From the NCBI RefSeq assembly GCF_030686865.1, contig NZ_JAQYUS010000002.1, positions 248,001 through 312,000 on the forward strand: DNA of 64,000 bases, read 5' to 3'. This document shows, one piece after another, positions 9,035 through 18,300 of this stretch. The position numbers and the translations under genes are program-made. The notes beneath the pieces were generated by a model. The model was not told the DNA's origin. It searched no databases and saw nothing but the letters and a program-made list of their open reading frames with translations. This DNA comes from Kaistella sp. SH40-3 (GTDB lineage: Bacteria > Bacteroidota > Bacteroidia > Flavobacteriales > Weeksellaceae). How positions within the stretch are numbered: the first letter of the stretch is position 1; the number at the start of each line of letters is the position of its first letter.

Positions 9035-9185
9035 CTTAAACCGCAAAAAAATCAAAAGACCAATGCAGAAATAAAGATTTTCAAAAGTTTGCAAAATAGA
9101 AAAATATTTATTTTTTCATGCCTTTGCAAACTTTTGCTTCACTTATATAAAAATAAAACTTTTGTCTCTTTTGTGGTTTAAAAAG
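9035..9185. repeat. MITE-like intergenic element, copy 1
   Basis: A 151-bp AT-rich element with imperfect terminal inverted repeats: left end CTTAAACCGCAAAAAAATC then AAAAGAC, right end GTCTCTTTTGTGGTTTAAAAAG. The interior is also partly self-complementary (AAAAGTTTGCAAA / TTTGCAAACTTTT). A related element at 31996-32138 has the same ends. No open reading frame of note is inside. It lies between the divergent sulfatase and pssA genes. Confidence 0.6.
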
Positions 9186-9223
9186 ATTCTAAAAACTCTG
9201 AAAATTAATTTTAATAAAAACCT

Positions 9224-9231
9224 TACTTTTG
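9224..9231 (+). promoter_or_regulatory. -7 box of pssA, 5 bp from the start codon
   Basis: TACTTTTG matches TAnnTTTG exactly and ends only five bases before the pssA ATG at 9237, which predicts a leaderless or nearly leaderless mRNA. No good -33 TTG is seen. Confidence 0.5.
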
Positions 9232-9236
9232 TGCTT

Positions 9237-9953
9237 ATGAACTTTATTAAAAACAATTTGGCAAACGCTTTCACGCTTGGAAATTTATTTTCTGGAAGTG
9301 TTGGAGTAATCCATTTAATTAATGGTGATTATCAAACCACTGCAATTTGCATTATCGTTTCTTTGATCTTAGATTTCTTCGATGGATTTATCGCCCGCGT
9401 CATGAAATCAAATTCTGAACTCGGCGTACAACTCGATTCTTTGGCTGATATGGTAAGTTTTGGTTTATTACCCGGACTTGTACTATTCAAAGCATTAGAA
9501 CCGTTTGGCAACCAATTATTCGGACTGGATCTTCCGTTTGAAATAAAATATATTGGACTTTTCGTTACTTTATTTTCTTGTTTAAGATTGGCGATTTTTA
9601 ATTTAGATGATGAGCAAACTTATTATTTTAAAGGTTTGAATACGCCATCGAACACGATTCTAATTTTCGGTTTGTATTACGCTTTTTTAGAAACAGAAAG
9701 TTTTAAAATTATTTTTGAAAACCCTCTATATTTAATTCTGATCACTCTTATTTTATCATGGCTTTTAGTAAGTCCGATTAAAATGATTTCACTGAAATTT
9801 AAATCCATGAAACTGGAAGACAATTATCCGAAAGTTGCTTTGCTGATTGGGGTAATAATTCTTTTAATCATTTTTAAAACAGTGGGAATTCCATTAGCGA
9901 TGTTGTATTATATTTTGATATCGGTGATTTTTCAAAAACAATTGAAAGCGTAA
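9237..9953 (+). CDS. pssA: CDP-diacylglycerol-serine O-phosphatidyltransferase
   Basis: CDP-alcohol phosphatidyltransferase that condenses CDP-diacylglycerol and L-serine to phosphatidylserine, precursor of phosphatidylethanolamine. It is 238 residues from ATG 9237; the longer frame upstream begins inside the repeat element and is rejected. The catalytic motif DxxDGxxARx8GxxxDxxxD is complete: D46, D49, G50, A53, R54, G63, D67 and D71. The N-terminus FIKNNLANAFTLGNLFSG is typical of bacterial type-II PssA, followed by about six membrane helices with a YFKGLNTPSNTI loop. The gene is monocistronic and divergent from the sulfatase. Confidence 0.93.
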   Translation: MNFIKNNLANAFTLGNLFSGSVGVIHLINGDYQTTAICIIVSLILDFFDGFIARVMKSNSELGVQLDSLADMVSFGLLPGLVLFKALEPFGNQLFGLDLPFEIKYIGLFVTLFSCLRLAIFNLDDEQTYYFKGLNTPSNTILIFGLYYAFLETESFKIIFENPLYLILITLILSWLLVSPIKMISLKFKSMKLEDNYPKVALLIGVIILLIIFKTVGIPLAMLYYILISVIFQKQLKA

Positions 9954-10026
9954 AAACACATTCAAACTTCTACTATTAAATAACACATTTGGACAAGTGA
10001 TGACATGTCCGTACAAAAAATAAAAA

Positions 10027-10791
10027 ATGAATTTAAAACTACATAAACCGCTTTGTGTCTTTGATTTAGAAACTACAGGAACACAAGTTGCCAAAGACCG
10101 AATCGTAGAAATTTCTATTTTAAAAGTGAATCCAGATTCTTCACGGGAAAGCAAAACCTGGTTGGTGAATCCAGGAATGCCAATTCCACCAGAAACTTCT
10201 GCAATCCACGGAATTACGGATGAGAGAGTAAAAGATGCACCAACCTTCAAAGAGATTGCTTCCAAAGTGATGGACATGATTTCTGGTACCGATTTAGGCG
10301 GATTTAATTCTAACCGTTTTGACGTTCCTCTTTTGGCGGAAGAATTACTGAGAGCAGGATTCGATTTCGATTTAAGTAAATTTAAATTGGTCGATGCACA
10401 AACGATTTTTCATAAAATGGAACCGAGAAATTTGACGGCGGCTTATCAATTTTATTGTAAAAAAGAACTCATAAACGCCCATTCTGCCGAAGCAGATGTT
10501 TTGGCAACTTTCGAAGTTTTAGATGCGCAAGTTGGACATTACGACGATTTACCAAATGATATCGCAGGATTGAGTGAAATCTCTTCCCATTTTAAATTTG
10601 CTGACTTGGCAGGATTTATTGCTTTTGATAAAGAAGAAAAAGAAATCTTCACTTTCGGAAAATACAAAGGTCAACGAGTGAAAGAAGTTTTCCAGAAAGA
10701 TTTGGGTTATTACGGCTGGATTCAGAATGCTGATTTTCCCTTGTATACCAAAAAAGTTTTAACGGGAATTCAATTGCGTTCAAAATTTTAA
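10027..10791 (+). CDS. DnaQ-like 3'-5' exonuclease with C-terminal DUF3820-like domain
   Basis: DEDDh-family exonuclease, 254 residues. ExoI is FDLETTG with D13 and E15; the conserved GITDERVKDAPTF and GFNSNRFDVPLLAEE (ExoII, with an Asp) follow, and ExoIII is AHSAEADV with the DEDDh histidine and Asp. After the nuclease domain (to about residue 170) a short C-terminal module FTFGKYKGQRVKEVF...YGWIQNADFP resembles the DUF3820 putative quorum-sensing/nuclease-associated module. The substrate, proofreading or repair DNA, or RNA, is not determined. It has a plausible solo transcription unit, with a short AT-rich gap to the next gene. Confidence 0.88.
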   Translation: MNLKLHKPLCVFDLETTGTQVAKDRIVEISILKVNPDSSRESKTWLVNPGMPIPPETSAIHGITDERVKDAPTFKEIASKVMDMISGTDLGGFNSNRFDVPLLAEELLRAGFDFDLSKFKLVDAQTIFHKMEPRNLTAAYQFYCKKELINAHSAEADVLATFEVLDAQVGHYDDLPNDIAGLSEISSHFKFADLAGFIAFDKEEKEIFTFGKYKGQRVKEVFQKDLGYYGWIQNADFPLYTKKVLTGIQLRSKF

Positions 10792-10849
10792 AAAGCCAAA
10801 AAAATTAAAATTCTAATCACAATTCTTCATTAAAATTTATTTAATTAAA

Positions 10850-11572
10850 ATGAAAAATATTCTATTATTAATATTTACACTGGCTTTTCACTCGTTATTT
10901 TCTCAAAAAATATTAGAAAATTATCCTACGACTCAAAATGCTTACAAAGGTGGCAACATCCAATTATTCAAAGATATGCAGGACTTTTTCGTGAAGAACG
11001 ATTTACGTCCCTGCAACGAGAATGAAATGTATTGGATCACGTTGCTCATTGATGAAACCGGAAAAGCATATCTGGTTAGAAATCCACGTGACGAGAAAGC
11101 AGTTGAAGAAAATAAATGTTCTTATGAATTGGCTAAAAAAGTTTTAGGGAGTCTGAAAAACTGGCAACCTGCGACAGAAAATGGAGTTAAAGTTCGTGCT
11201 TACTTTGACTTTCCTTTCTACACAAAAGTTTTTTTTGAAAATTATAAGGAAGGTTACGATATTTTAAAAGATTTTAAAACCCCAGAATTTCCAGGTGGAA
11301 TTAATCAATTTCGAAAAGAATTTACCACCAAATTAATGAACAATTTAGATTTCCGTTCCTATACTCCTTCCGGACGATTCACTGTTTTCTTTACCGTAAA
11401 TACTGATGGATCCCTTAGCAATATTGATATTGAACCAAAATTAGAAAATACAGAAAACTTCTTTAAAGACATTTCAACTTCAATTTTAAAGGTTAAAACA
11501 AAGTGGAAACCTGGCGAAGTAAGCGGAAATGTAGTACGATATAACTTCAGATTACCACTTAATTTTCAATAA
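10850..11572 (+). CDS. exported protein with TonB-C-like domain
   Basis: A 240-residue secreted protein. Residues 1-19 are a signal peptide ending HSLFSQ. The body has two similar halves: WITLLIDETGKAYLVRNPRD and FTVFFTVNTDGSLSNIDIEP are each the beta-strand signature of TonB C-terminal-like domains, and the last residues NVVRYNFRLPLNFQ fit the final strand. It has no N-terminal transmembrane anchor of a normal TonB, so an energiser role is unlikely; it may be a stand-alone periplasmic TonB-C fold. Function unknown. Confidence 0.6.
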   Translation: MKNILLLIFTLAFHSLFSQKILENYPTTQNAYKGGNIQLFKDMQDFFVKNDLRPCNENEMYWITLLIDETGKAYLVRNPRDEKAVEENKCSYELAKKVLGSLKNWQPATENGVKVRAYFDFPFYTKVFFENYKEGYDILKDFKTPEFPGGINQFRKEFTTKLMNNLDFRSYTPSGRFTVFFTVNTDGSLSNIDIEPKLENTENFFKDISTSILKVKTKWKPGEVSGNVVRYNFRLPLNFQ

Positions 11573-11638
11573 GAATTTAATTTAAAGAAGTCGTACAGAA
11601 TTCCAGTCAAAAATCACGAAATTTTATATAAAATCACA

Positions 11639-12247
11639 ATGAAAATCATTTGCATCGGCAGAAATTACGCAGAACACGCTCAGGAACTTGGAAATGAAAT
11701 CCCAGAAAGTCCCGTTATCTTTATGAAACCAGATACGGCAGTTTTAAAAAAAGGAAGCGATTTTTATATTCCAGAATTTTCTGATGACGTTCATTACGAA
11801 TTAGAAGTCGTAATGAAAATTTCAAAAGGAGGAAAATACATTCAAGAAGAAAACGCCGATAAACATTATGACGAAATCGGTTTAGGAATTGATTTTACCG
11901 CTAGAGATCTACAAAGTCAATTGAAAGCAAAAGGACTTCCTTGGGAATTGTCGAAAGCATTTGATGGAAGCGCCGTCGTTTCTGATTTCTATAAAAAAGA
12001 GGATTTCGACATGAAAAACCTGAACTTTTCATTATTAAAAAATAAAGAGGAAGTTCAAAACGGAAATACTTCATTAATGATATTCTCACCGGAAAAAATC
12101 ATCGCATTTGTTTCTCAATACTTTACGTTGAAAGTTGGCGATTTAATTTTTACTGGAACTCCAAAAGGCGTTGGCAAAGTTTCTGAAAATGATATTTTGG
12201 AAGCATTTTTAGAAAAACAAAAAGTATTTGATTTGCGAATTCAGTAG
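11639..12247 (+). CDS. fumarylacetoacetate hydrolase-family protein
   Basis: A 202-residue member of the FAH superfamily, at the size of the single-domain acylpyruvase/oxaloacetate decarboxylase (FAHD1-like) branch. It has the N-terminal CIGRNYAEHAQELGNEIPES, PVIFMKPDTAV, the metal-binding HYELEVVMKISKGGK, GIDFTARDLQ and ELSKAFDGSAVVSDF, and the closing FTGTPKGVGKV. The acidic metal ligands in YELEV and the following GIDFTARD are present, so it should be active. The substrate cannot be set by sequence. It ends 58 bp before the universal stress gene, whose promoter begins right after its stop codon. Confidence 0.9.
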   Translation: MKIICIGRNYAEHAQELGNEIPESPVIFMKPDTAVLKKGSDFYIPEFSDDVHYELEVVMKISKGGKYIQEENADKHYDEIGLGIDFTARDLQSQLKAKGLPWELSKAFDGSAVVSDFYKKEDFDMKNLNFSLLKNKEEVQNGNTSLMIFSPEKIIAFVSQYFTLKVGDLIFTGTPKGVGKVSENDILEAFLEKQKVFDLRIQ

Positions 12248-12255
12248 GAGTTCCC

Positions 12256-12286
12256 TTGAGAATGTCGGTAAATATTTGTAACTTTA
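12256..12286 (+). promoter_or_regulatory. promoter of the universal stress protein gene
   Basis: A -33 TTG (12256-12258), a 20-bp spacer and a -7 TAACTTTA (12279-12286, one mismatch from TAnnTTTG) fit the Bacteroidota promoter geometry and sit 19 bp before the ATG. Confidence 0.5.
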
Positions 12287-12305
12287 TAGTACAAAATTTA
12301 AGATC

Positions 12306-12740
12306 ATGATAAACATTATTTTACCTGTAGATTTTTCAGAAGCGACAGAAAAATTAGTTGAGGGCGCGATAAAATTCGCAAAAGAAACCAACGGAAAAAT
12401 TTGTCTTATTCACGTGGCACCTTCTGATATAGGATTTGCAATTGGTGATATGGGATTTCAGTATTTTCCAGAGGTGGAGCAAAATGAAATCAAGCAAGAA
12501 CTTCTACACTTAAACAGTTTGGAACAAAGAATTCTTGCCGAAGGTGTTGATTGTGAACACCTTTTAAAACAAGGAGTAGCAGGGGACATTATTTTGGAAT
12601 ATGCCAAAGACAGAACTGCGGGCTACATTGTAATGGGTTCCCACGGAAGAAGCAATATGTATGATGTCTTTGTGGGTAGTTTAACTAAAGAACTCACACG
12701 CCGTTCACCAATTCCGGTATTGGTAATTCCAATTCATTAA
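12306..12740 (+). CDS. universal stress protein, UspA family
   Basis: Cytoplasmic single-domain UspA protein, 144 residues. It opens with IILPVDFSEATEKLVEGAIKFA and ends with the ATP-binding signature G-2x-G-9x-G(S/T), here GSHGRSNMYDVFVGSL, so the ATP-binding subclass is likely. C-terminal RRSPIPVLVIPI is typical. It is a single gene, with its own promoter and a strong terminator shared with the convergent small membrane-protein gene. Its target process is unknown. Confidence 0.93.
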   Translation: MINIILPVDFSEATEKLVEGAIKFAKETNGKICLIHVAPSDIGFAIGDMGFQYFPEVEQNEIKQELLHLNSLEQRILAEGVDCEHLLKQGVAGDIILEYAKDRTAGYIVMGSHGRSNMYDVFVGSLTKELTRRSPIPVLVIPIH

Positions 12741-12758
12741 GTTTAAAATAAATAAAAG

Positions 12759-12790
12759 AAATCCCGAAATTCAAAAAATTTCGGGATTTT
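12759..12790. terminator. shared convergent terminator
   Basis: Stem AAATCCCGAAATT / AATTTCGGGATTT with a CAAAA-like loop and T/A tracts on both sides, between the convergent universal stress and DUF6341-like genes. Confidence 0.88.
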
Positions 12791-12810
12791 TATTGTAAAT
12801 CGGATATCAA

Positions 12811-13047
12811 TTATTTACTTTCTTTTCTGTGGATTTTTGGGTCGTAATAAGGATGATGACCTTCTGTAGGTGAAAAATATTCTTTGTCTTTGTTACCTCC
12901 TAAAGTGGTAACAAGTACATAGCACCAGTAGCAAAAAATAATGGTTCCAGCAAAGAATAAAATCCAGTTTGCAACATTTCCTGCGAAATCGAAGAAACCG
13001 AAAGACCATTTAAACACACTGCTTAAGAATAAGAAGAAAGACGTCAT
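12811..13047 (-). CDS. small membrane protein, DUF6341-like
   Basis: A 78-residue protein with one strong membrane segment (about residues 28-50, NWILFFAGTIIFCYWCYVL) and a short polar tail NKDKEYFSPTEGHHPYYDP. The PT/PYYDP tail is what I recall from DUF6341, a small flavobacterial family, often a neighbour of DUF6427. It is divergent from the DUF6427-like gene with a 42-bp gap, so the two may share a regulatory region. Function is unknown. Confidence 0.75.
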   Translation of the reverse strand: MTSFFLFLSSVFKWSFGFFDFAGNVANWILFFAGTIIFCYWCYVLVTTLGGNKDKEYFSPTEGHHPYYDPKIHRKESK

Positions 13048-13065
13048 TTTTTTCCTTTTTTAAAT

Positions 13066-13073
13066 TAACTTTG
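13066..13073 (+). promoter_or_regulatory. -7 box of the DUF6427-DUF3109-mgtC operon
   Basis: TAACTTTG exactly matches TAnnTTTG, 16 bp before the ATG of the DUF6427-like gene, inside the 42-bp divergent gap. Confidence 0.5.
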
Positions 13074-13089
13074 CACAAATTTATAAAAA

Positions 13090-13995
13090 ATGTTTCGATT
13101 ACTTTCTAAAGAAAGCAATATATTTTCAGTTCCCGCTTATATTGGGATTCTTCTTTTAATTGTAATTAGTTTTAACTTCTTAGACTTCAATACTTTAGAA
13201 ATAATTTCTGCCATAATAACTTTTGCAGGAGTTGCCTTGGGATATTTCTGTTTTAATGCAATTGGGCTGACTTATCAAACTCATTTACCCCTATTTTTAT
13301 ATACGGTCTTTGTTTTCGCCTTATATCCGGGTGATCTGGATATCGGAATTGCGGTTTCACTCTTCACCAATTCGATTATTGTCCTGTTATTAACGAATGA
13401 CAATATTTCTGTTCGCAATTTCTCCTATATGCTCGTCGGCTCAATTCTGGCCTTAAATTTTATTTTTCTTCCGACTACCTGGCCGATATCGATTTTCGTT
13501 ATGTTTCATATTATCGGAACATCTGACCGGATTGGGCTTCACTTTTTCCGCTTATTTTTCGGAATGTTACTCGTGGCTCTCACCTACTTTGGAATTGCCT
13601 ATTTTCTGGGAATGAATTCTTGGAATCCCGCTTATTTCCCTTTTACTGGATTTAAACCGCAATCCCATTTTGATAATCTCTTATGGTTAAGTCCAATTGT
13701 TATTTTATTGCTGCATGCTGTGATGGACCATTTCAGGAACTTTAATAAAAAAAGTCCGACCAGCAGATTTAAATATACGTTCTTACTTGTTTTCTCTTTA
13801 GCACAACTAATTACCATTGTTCTTTATATGGGAAATACTTTTGAATATTTACTTTTACTGGCTTTACCTGCTTCTATCATTTTAAGCAGAATGCTGCGTT
13901 TCACTAAAAAATACTGGATGCAGGAAACTGGTTTATGGGTCATAATTATTTCCCTTCTTATCTTTAAACTTACTACTTATTTTAATTTCTTTTAA
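13090..13995 (+). CDS. polytopic membrane protein, DUF6427-like
   Basis: A 301-residue membrane protein with about nine or ten hydrophobic helices. The N-terminus MFRLLSKESNIFSVPAYIG and the loop MFHIIGTSDRIGLHFFRLFF resemble the flavobacterial DUF6427 family. No catalytic motif is visible. It leads a plus-strand run with the DUF3109 gene (10-bp gap) and the MgtC gene (24-bp gap), so an operon is likely. Function unknown; the assignment rests on recall of the family and its neighbourhood. Confidence 0.7.
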   Translation: MFRLLSKESNIFSVPAYIGILLLIVISFNFLDFNTLEIISAIITFAGVALGYFCFNAIGLTYQTHLPLFLYTVFVFALYPGDLDIGIAVSLFTNSIIVLLLTNDNISVRNFSYMLVGSILALNFIFLPTTWPISIFVMFHIIGTSDRIGLHFFRLFFGMLLVALTYFGIAYFLGMNSWNPAYFPFTGFKPQSHFDNLLWLSPIVILLLHAVMDHFRNFNKKSPTSRFKYTFLLVFSLAQLITIVLYMGNTFEYLLLLALPASIILSRMLRFTKKYWMQETGLWVIIISLLIFKLTTYFNFF

Positions 13996-14004
13996 TAATA
14001 CAAC

Positions 14005-14589
14005 ATGATTCAAATTGACGATAAATTAATTTCTGAGGATATATTTTCTGAAGAATTTGTATGTAACCTGAGCAAATGCAAAGGCGCTTGCTGCGTAGAA
14101 GGCGATGTAGGTGCTCCATTAGATAAAAACGAGACATTGATACTCGACAGGATTTTCGATCAAATTAAACCTTACCTAAGGCCGGAAGGTGTAAAAGCCA
14201 TCGAAGAACAGGGAACCTGGGTTTTGGATCCGAGCGATAATGATTACGTGACGCCAATGGTGGAAGGTAGAGAATGTGCTTATGTAATTTTTGATGATAA
14301 AGGAATTACAAAATGTGGAATCGAAAAAGCCTATGAAGATGGTGCTGTGGATTGGCAAAAACCGATTTCTTGCCACCTCTATCCTATCCGTGTTGATGAA
14401 TACAGAACCTTCACCGCACTTAATTATCACAAATGGGAAATCTGTAGTGATGCCTGCACATTGGGAAGAGAATTAAAAGTCCCAATCTATAAATTTGTAA
14501 AAACTCCACTCATTAGAAAATATGGTGAAGAATGGTACCAAACATTATGTGATGCGGCTGATGAATGGAAAGCAGAGTACGGTTCGTAG
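14005..14589 (+). CDS. DUF3109 family cysteine-rich protein
   Basis: A 194-residue protein of the DUF3109 family, related to YkgJ-type Fe-S/zinc cluster proteins. The cysteines are in CNLSKCKGACCVEGD near the N-terminus, CGIEKAYEDG, ISCHLYPIRV, and EICSDACTLG, the pattern C-x4-C-x3-CC ... C ... C ... C-x3-C that suggests a metal cluster. DPSDNDYVTPMVEGRECAYV is also conserved. The biochemical role is unknown. The gap to the upstream gene is about 10 bp. Confidence 0.88.
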   Translation: MIQIDDKLISEDIFSEEFVCNLSKCKGACCVEGDVGAPLDKNETLILDRIFDQIKPYLRPEGVKAIEEQGTWVLDPSDNDYVTPMVEGRECAYVIFDDKGITKCGIEKAYEDGAVDWQKPISCHLYPIRVDEYRTFTALNYHKWEICSDACTLGRELKVPIYKFVKTPLIRKYGEEWYQTLCDAADEWKAEYGS

Positions 14590-14613
14590 AAAATTTATAC
14601 CTTTAAAATAAAA

Positions 14614-15258
14614 ATGCAAGAACATTTTGAACTTTTAGATATTTATAAAGCCTTCATTTCATTAATTGCCGGATTAATTCTGGGATTAGAACGAGAAATG
14701 AAAGACAAATCTGCGGGTTTAAAAACCATTACGATTATCTGTTTGGGTTCAACACTGTTTTCCATCATCTCTTATAAATTAGCCGGTAACGGTGATCCCA
14801 CAAGAGTTGCTTCTTATATCGTGAGCGGAATCGGTTTTCTGGGTGCTGGCGTTATTTTTAAAGAAGGATTCAGTGTCTATGGTTTAACTACTGCCGGAAT
14901 TATCTGGATTGCTGCTGCGATTGGAATGTCAATTGGATTTGGTGAAATTTATATTGCTTTTACCTTTCTAATTTGTGCTTTAATCGTGATTTATGTTGCA
15001 AAATTTTTCACCAGTCAATTTGTTTCTTATCATCACAATAAGATTTTGAAATTTAAAATTCCCGTATCATCTGTGGATCAAAAAAAATCGATCATTAGTG
15101 ATATTAAACAAATTTCAAAAGTGGCTTATGAAATTGCATTAGAAAGAGAGGATGAGTTTTTATTGGTAACGCTCGACCTTCACATCAACAATCAACAAAT
15201 TGAAACAATGGAATCTTACCTCATCAACAATGAAAACATTGTATCGTTTAGTTATTAG
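14614..15258 (+). CDS. MgtC/SapB family membrane protein
   Basis: Inner-membrane protein of the MgtC/SapB family, 214 residues. Five membrane segments cover residues 10-140 with the signature LIAGLILGLEREMKDKSAGLKT and ASYIVSGIGFLGAGVIFKEG. The soluble C-terminal ACT-like tail covers residues 145-214. The family is linked to magnesium homeostasis and virulence in Salmonella, but here no mgtB or Mg2+-responsive leader is beside it. It is the third gene of the DUF6427 run and ends before a shared terminator. Confidence 0.92.
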   Translation: MQEHFELLDIYKAFISLIAGLILGLEREMKDKSAGLKTITIICLGSTLFSIISYKLAGNGDPTRVASYIVSGIGFLGAGVIFKEGFSVYGLTTAGIIWIAAAIGMSIGFGEIYIAFTFLICALIVIYVAKFFTSQFVSYHHNKILKFKIPVSSVDQKKSIISDIKQISKVAYEIALEREDEFLLVTLDLHINNQQIETMESYLINNENIVSFSY

Positions 15259-15279
15259 ATTACTCCCTTTTAAAATAAA

Positions 15280-15311
15280 AAAATCCGTCTCGAATTAACG
15301 AGACGGATTTT
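15280..15311. terminator. shared convergent terminator
   Basis: Perfect stem AAAATCCGTCTCG / CGAGACGGATTTT with an AATTAA loop. It serves the convergent mgtC and M16 genes. Its sequence closely resembles the trigger-factor terminator at 18877-18904. Confidence 0.88.
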
Positions 15312-15330
15312 CTTTTGTAACTATTTTATC

Positions 15331-18300
15331 TTATTTAAAGTCAGCCTCTGAAACATCTTTGTTCAAAACGAATTCAGTTACCGTCATATCGATATTTTGT
15401 CCCATTGCAGAAATCTTCATGGTTTTCGGAACCTTTATTCCATCAACGGTCATGTATTCTGTGATGGTCATATCACCTTGCGGTGTGGTAGATTTAAGTA
15501 ATAATCCAGAACTCATATCGAAATATGATTTGCCGTCTTTTCCTTCCAAAACAAAAACTTCTTTACCATCTACTGATCCTTTGGTAACCGCAGTATAATC
15601 TGCAGCATTCATGGATAAAGCATTGAACAATTTTGCTGTTTTCATTTTATCAGTTGCAGCAGCTGGAAGATCCATTTTTTGGCCTCCTTGCATTACGTAT
15701 CCTTTTTCGCCATCAAAAACAGTCACGGATTCTTGTCCCATCACACTTTGAGTTGCTTTGGATTTGTTACCCATTTTCTTCTCCGTCGTTTTAATTTCCA
15801 TTCCGCTCATGCTCATTGTAGAATTTGACTTAATGGATTTTACGGCTTCTAGTTTAGCCTTTCCACCCAAAGCAGCAATGTAATTATCGATCACCTGTTG
15901 AGGCGAAACTGCAGCCGGTGCAGTAGCGGTAGTTTCTTCTTTTTTCACATTGGCTTCCCAACCATCTTCTGGCATTAAGGTCGCCAAGATTCTATCTTTC
16001 GATAAATATTTCTTCGCAACATTTTGAAGATCTTTAACCGTCAGCGCTTTTAATTTCGTTTCGTAATTTAAGATTTCATAACGGTCACCACCTTCTAACT
16101 GGTAATTTGAAATATTAGATAACCAGTAAGAATTATCTTTTAAGTTCGTTCTGTCATCGTTTAATTCTCCTTCTTTAAACTTATCTAGATCTTTTTGTTC
16201 CGGACCTTTATCGATAAATTTCTGAAGTTCAGCGATAGCACTTTTCGTGAGTTTATCCACATTCTCTGGTCCACATGGAAACTGAAGACTGAACTGATAC
16301 ATTCCGTAAGGAACTTTGCTCATTCCGCCTCTGGCGCCACCACCGTAAATTCCACTTTCTTCTTCTCTCAGTTTTTCAATTACTTTAATGGTTGCTACTT
16401 CGCCTAAAGCACTTAATGCTAAATCGTCTTTTTCACTGTAAGGCGCTTCACCAGAATAACTGATTACCACCAAACTTTTCGGATCTTTTCCTTTTTTATA
16501 AACTTTATTAAAAGTCCCTTTTGTAGTACGATATCCGTTGTCTTTAAAAGAAGTCGTTTTTCCAGTTGAGGGAAGGCTTGCTAAATATTGGGTTGCATAT
16601 TCTTTCAATTTATTTTCATCCAGATTTCCTACAAAATAGAAATGGAAGTTTCCGGCGTTTGCAAATCTTTCTTTATAAATCTCGTACGCTTTCTTATAAT
16701 CTGCTTTTTCCCAATCTTCCGTTAACGGAACTACATTCGTAAATCTTGGATTTTTCTGTTGTAAGAATTTGGAATATTCATTAGAAAAATAAAACTGTGG
16801 ATTAGACAAAAGGTTCGCGGTCATGGCAGACTGTTTTTCTTTGTACGCGTTGAAAGACGCTGGATCATTATTTAAACCCGTAAAATAAGAATAAATTAAT
16901 TCCATTGCAGTTCCCAGATCTTTTGCAGTTGTTTTACCATTCACACCTTCGGTTAAATTCCCGATGAACGGTGAAACGCTCACTTGTTTTCCTGCCAGAT
17001 AATTGGTGATCTCTGTTTTAGAGTATCCATTTACACCTGCTTCTGCTAAAGCTGGAAACACGAATTGAGTTTTTACAAAATCTGCATCAGAAGCCAATGA
17101 ACTTCCACCCAAACTTCTTGCTGTAAATACAATTTCATCTTCCTTGAAATCTGTTTTCTTATAGGTAACTTTTACTCCGTTGCTTAGGGTTAAAGTCGTG
17201 GTTCCTAATTTTGAATCCGTTTCAGTTTTTACAATTTTACCATTTGATTTAAAGGGTTTCAACAAACTTTCGATGTTTGCTTTCTCTTCATACGGGGTTA
17301 GTTTGGCCAATTTTACTTCGTCTAATACTTTTAAAACCTGGCTTTCTGTTGGCTGAACTAATCCCTCTTTTTTCGGACCTGTAATTACAATAACGCGGCT
17401 GTCATCTTTCACATAACCTTTAACAACAGTATTTACTTCATCTAATTTTACAGAAGGTAAAAAACTTTTAGTCTGATTATATTCCCAAGCAATTCCCGGA
17501 ATTGGTTCTTGCTCTAAAAAACTGTTCACATATTCGCCAACTAACATAGCACTTTCCGTTTTATCACGGTTATTGTAAGATTTTTCCAAGTTAGAAAGCA
17601 ACTGTGATTTTGCTCTTTCCAATTCCACCGGCGTAAATCCAAATTTGCTGGCTCTTTCAACTTCTTCTAAAAGAACTTTCAATCCATCTAATTGTTTTCC
17701 GTCTTTTGTTAAAGCCATTCCCTGGAATGCCTCTTTTCCTCTTGCATAAGTTCCACCATGGTAAACTACACCGTAAGTGAAAGGTGGATTATTAGAATTC
17801 ACCATTTCCATCAAACGGTTATTGATCATGGTCGCTGCAAGGTTTTTTACAATACTTTGATTGTACTGTGGAACAGTTACATCTGGTTCTGCTTTGCCAG
17901 CATCTTTCATAATAAACTGCACCGTAGAATTCGTAGCATCTGGATCGCTTTCAATCGCAACCAAAGTTTCTTTGTGATTTGGTAAATCGAAACTCTGCCT
18001 TGGTCTTTCATTGGTTGGATTTTTATACGAACTAAAGTTGGCTTTAATTTTCTTTTCAACCTCATCAACATTAATGTCTCCAACAACTACCAAAGCCATC
18101 AAGTTCGGACGGTACCAATCTTTGTGGAATTGTCTGATAACGTCGGGTTTGAAATTCTCTAAAATTTCTTTTTTACCGATCGGCAAGCGGTCGGCGTAAT
18201 GAGATTTGTATAAATATTTCGGTAAATACTGATCCATCATTCTTTTGTCTGGACCTAAACCGATTCTTAGTTCTTCTAAAACTACGCCTCTTTCTTTGTT

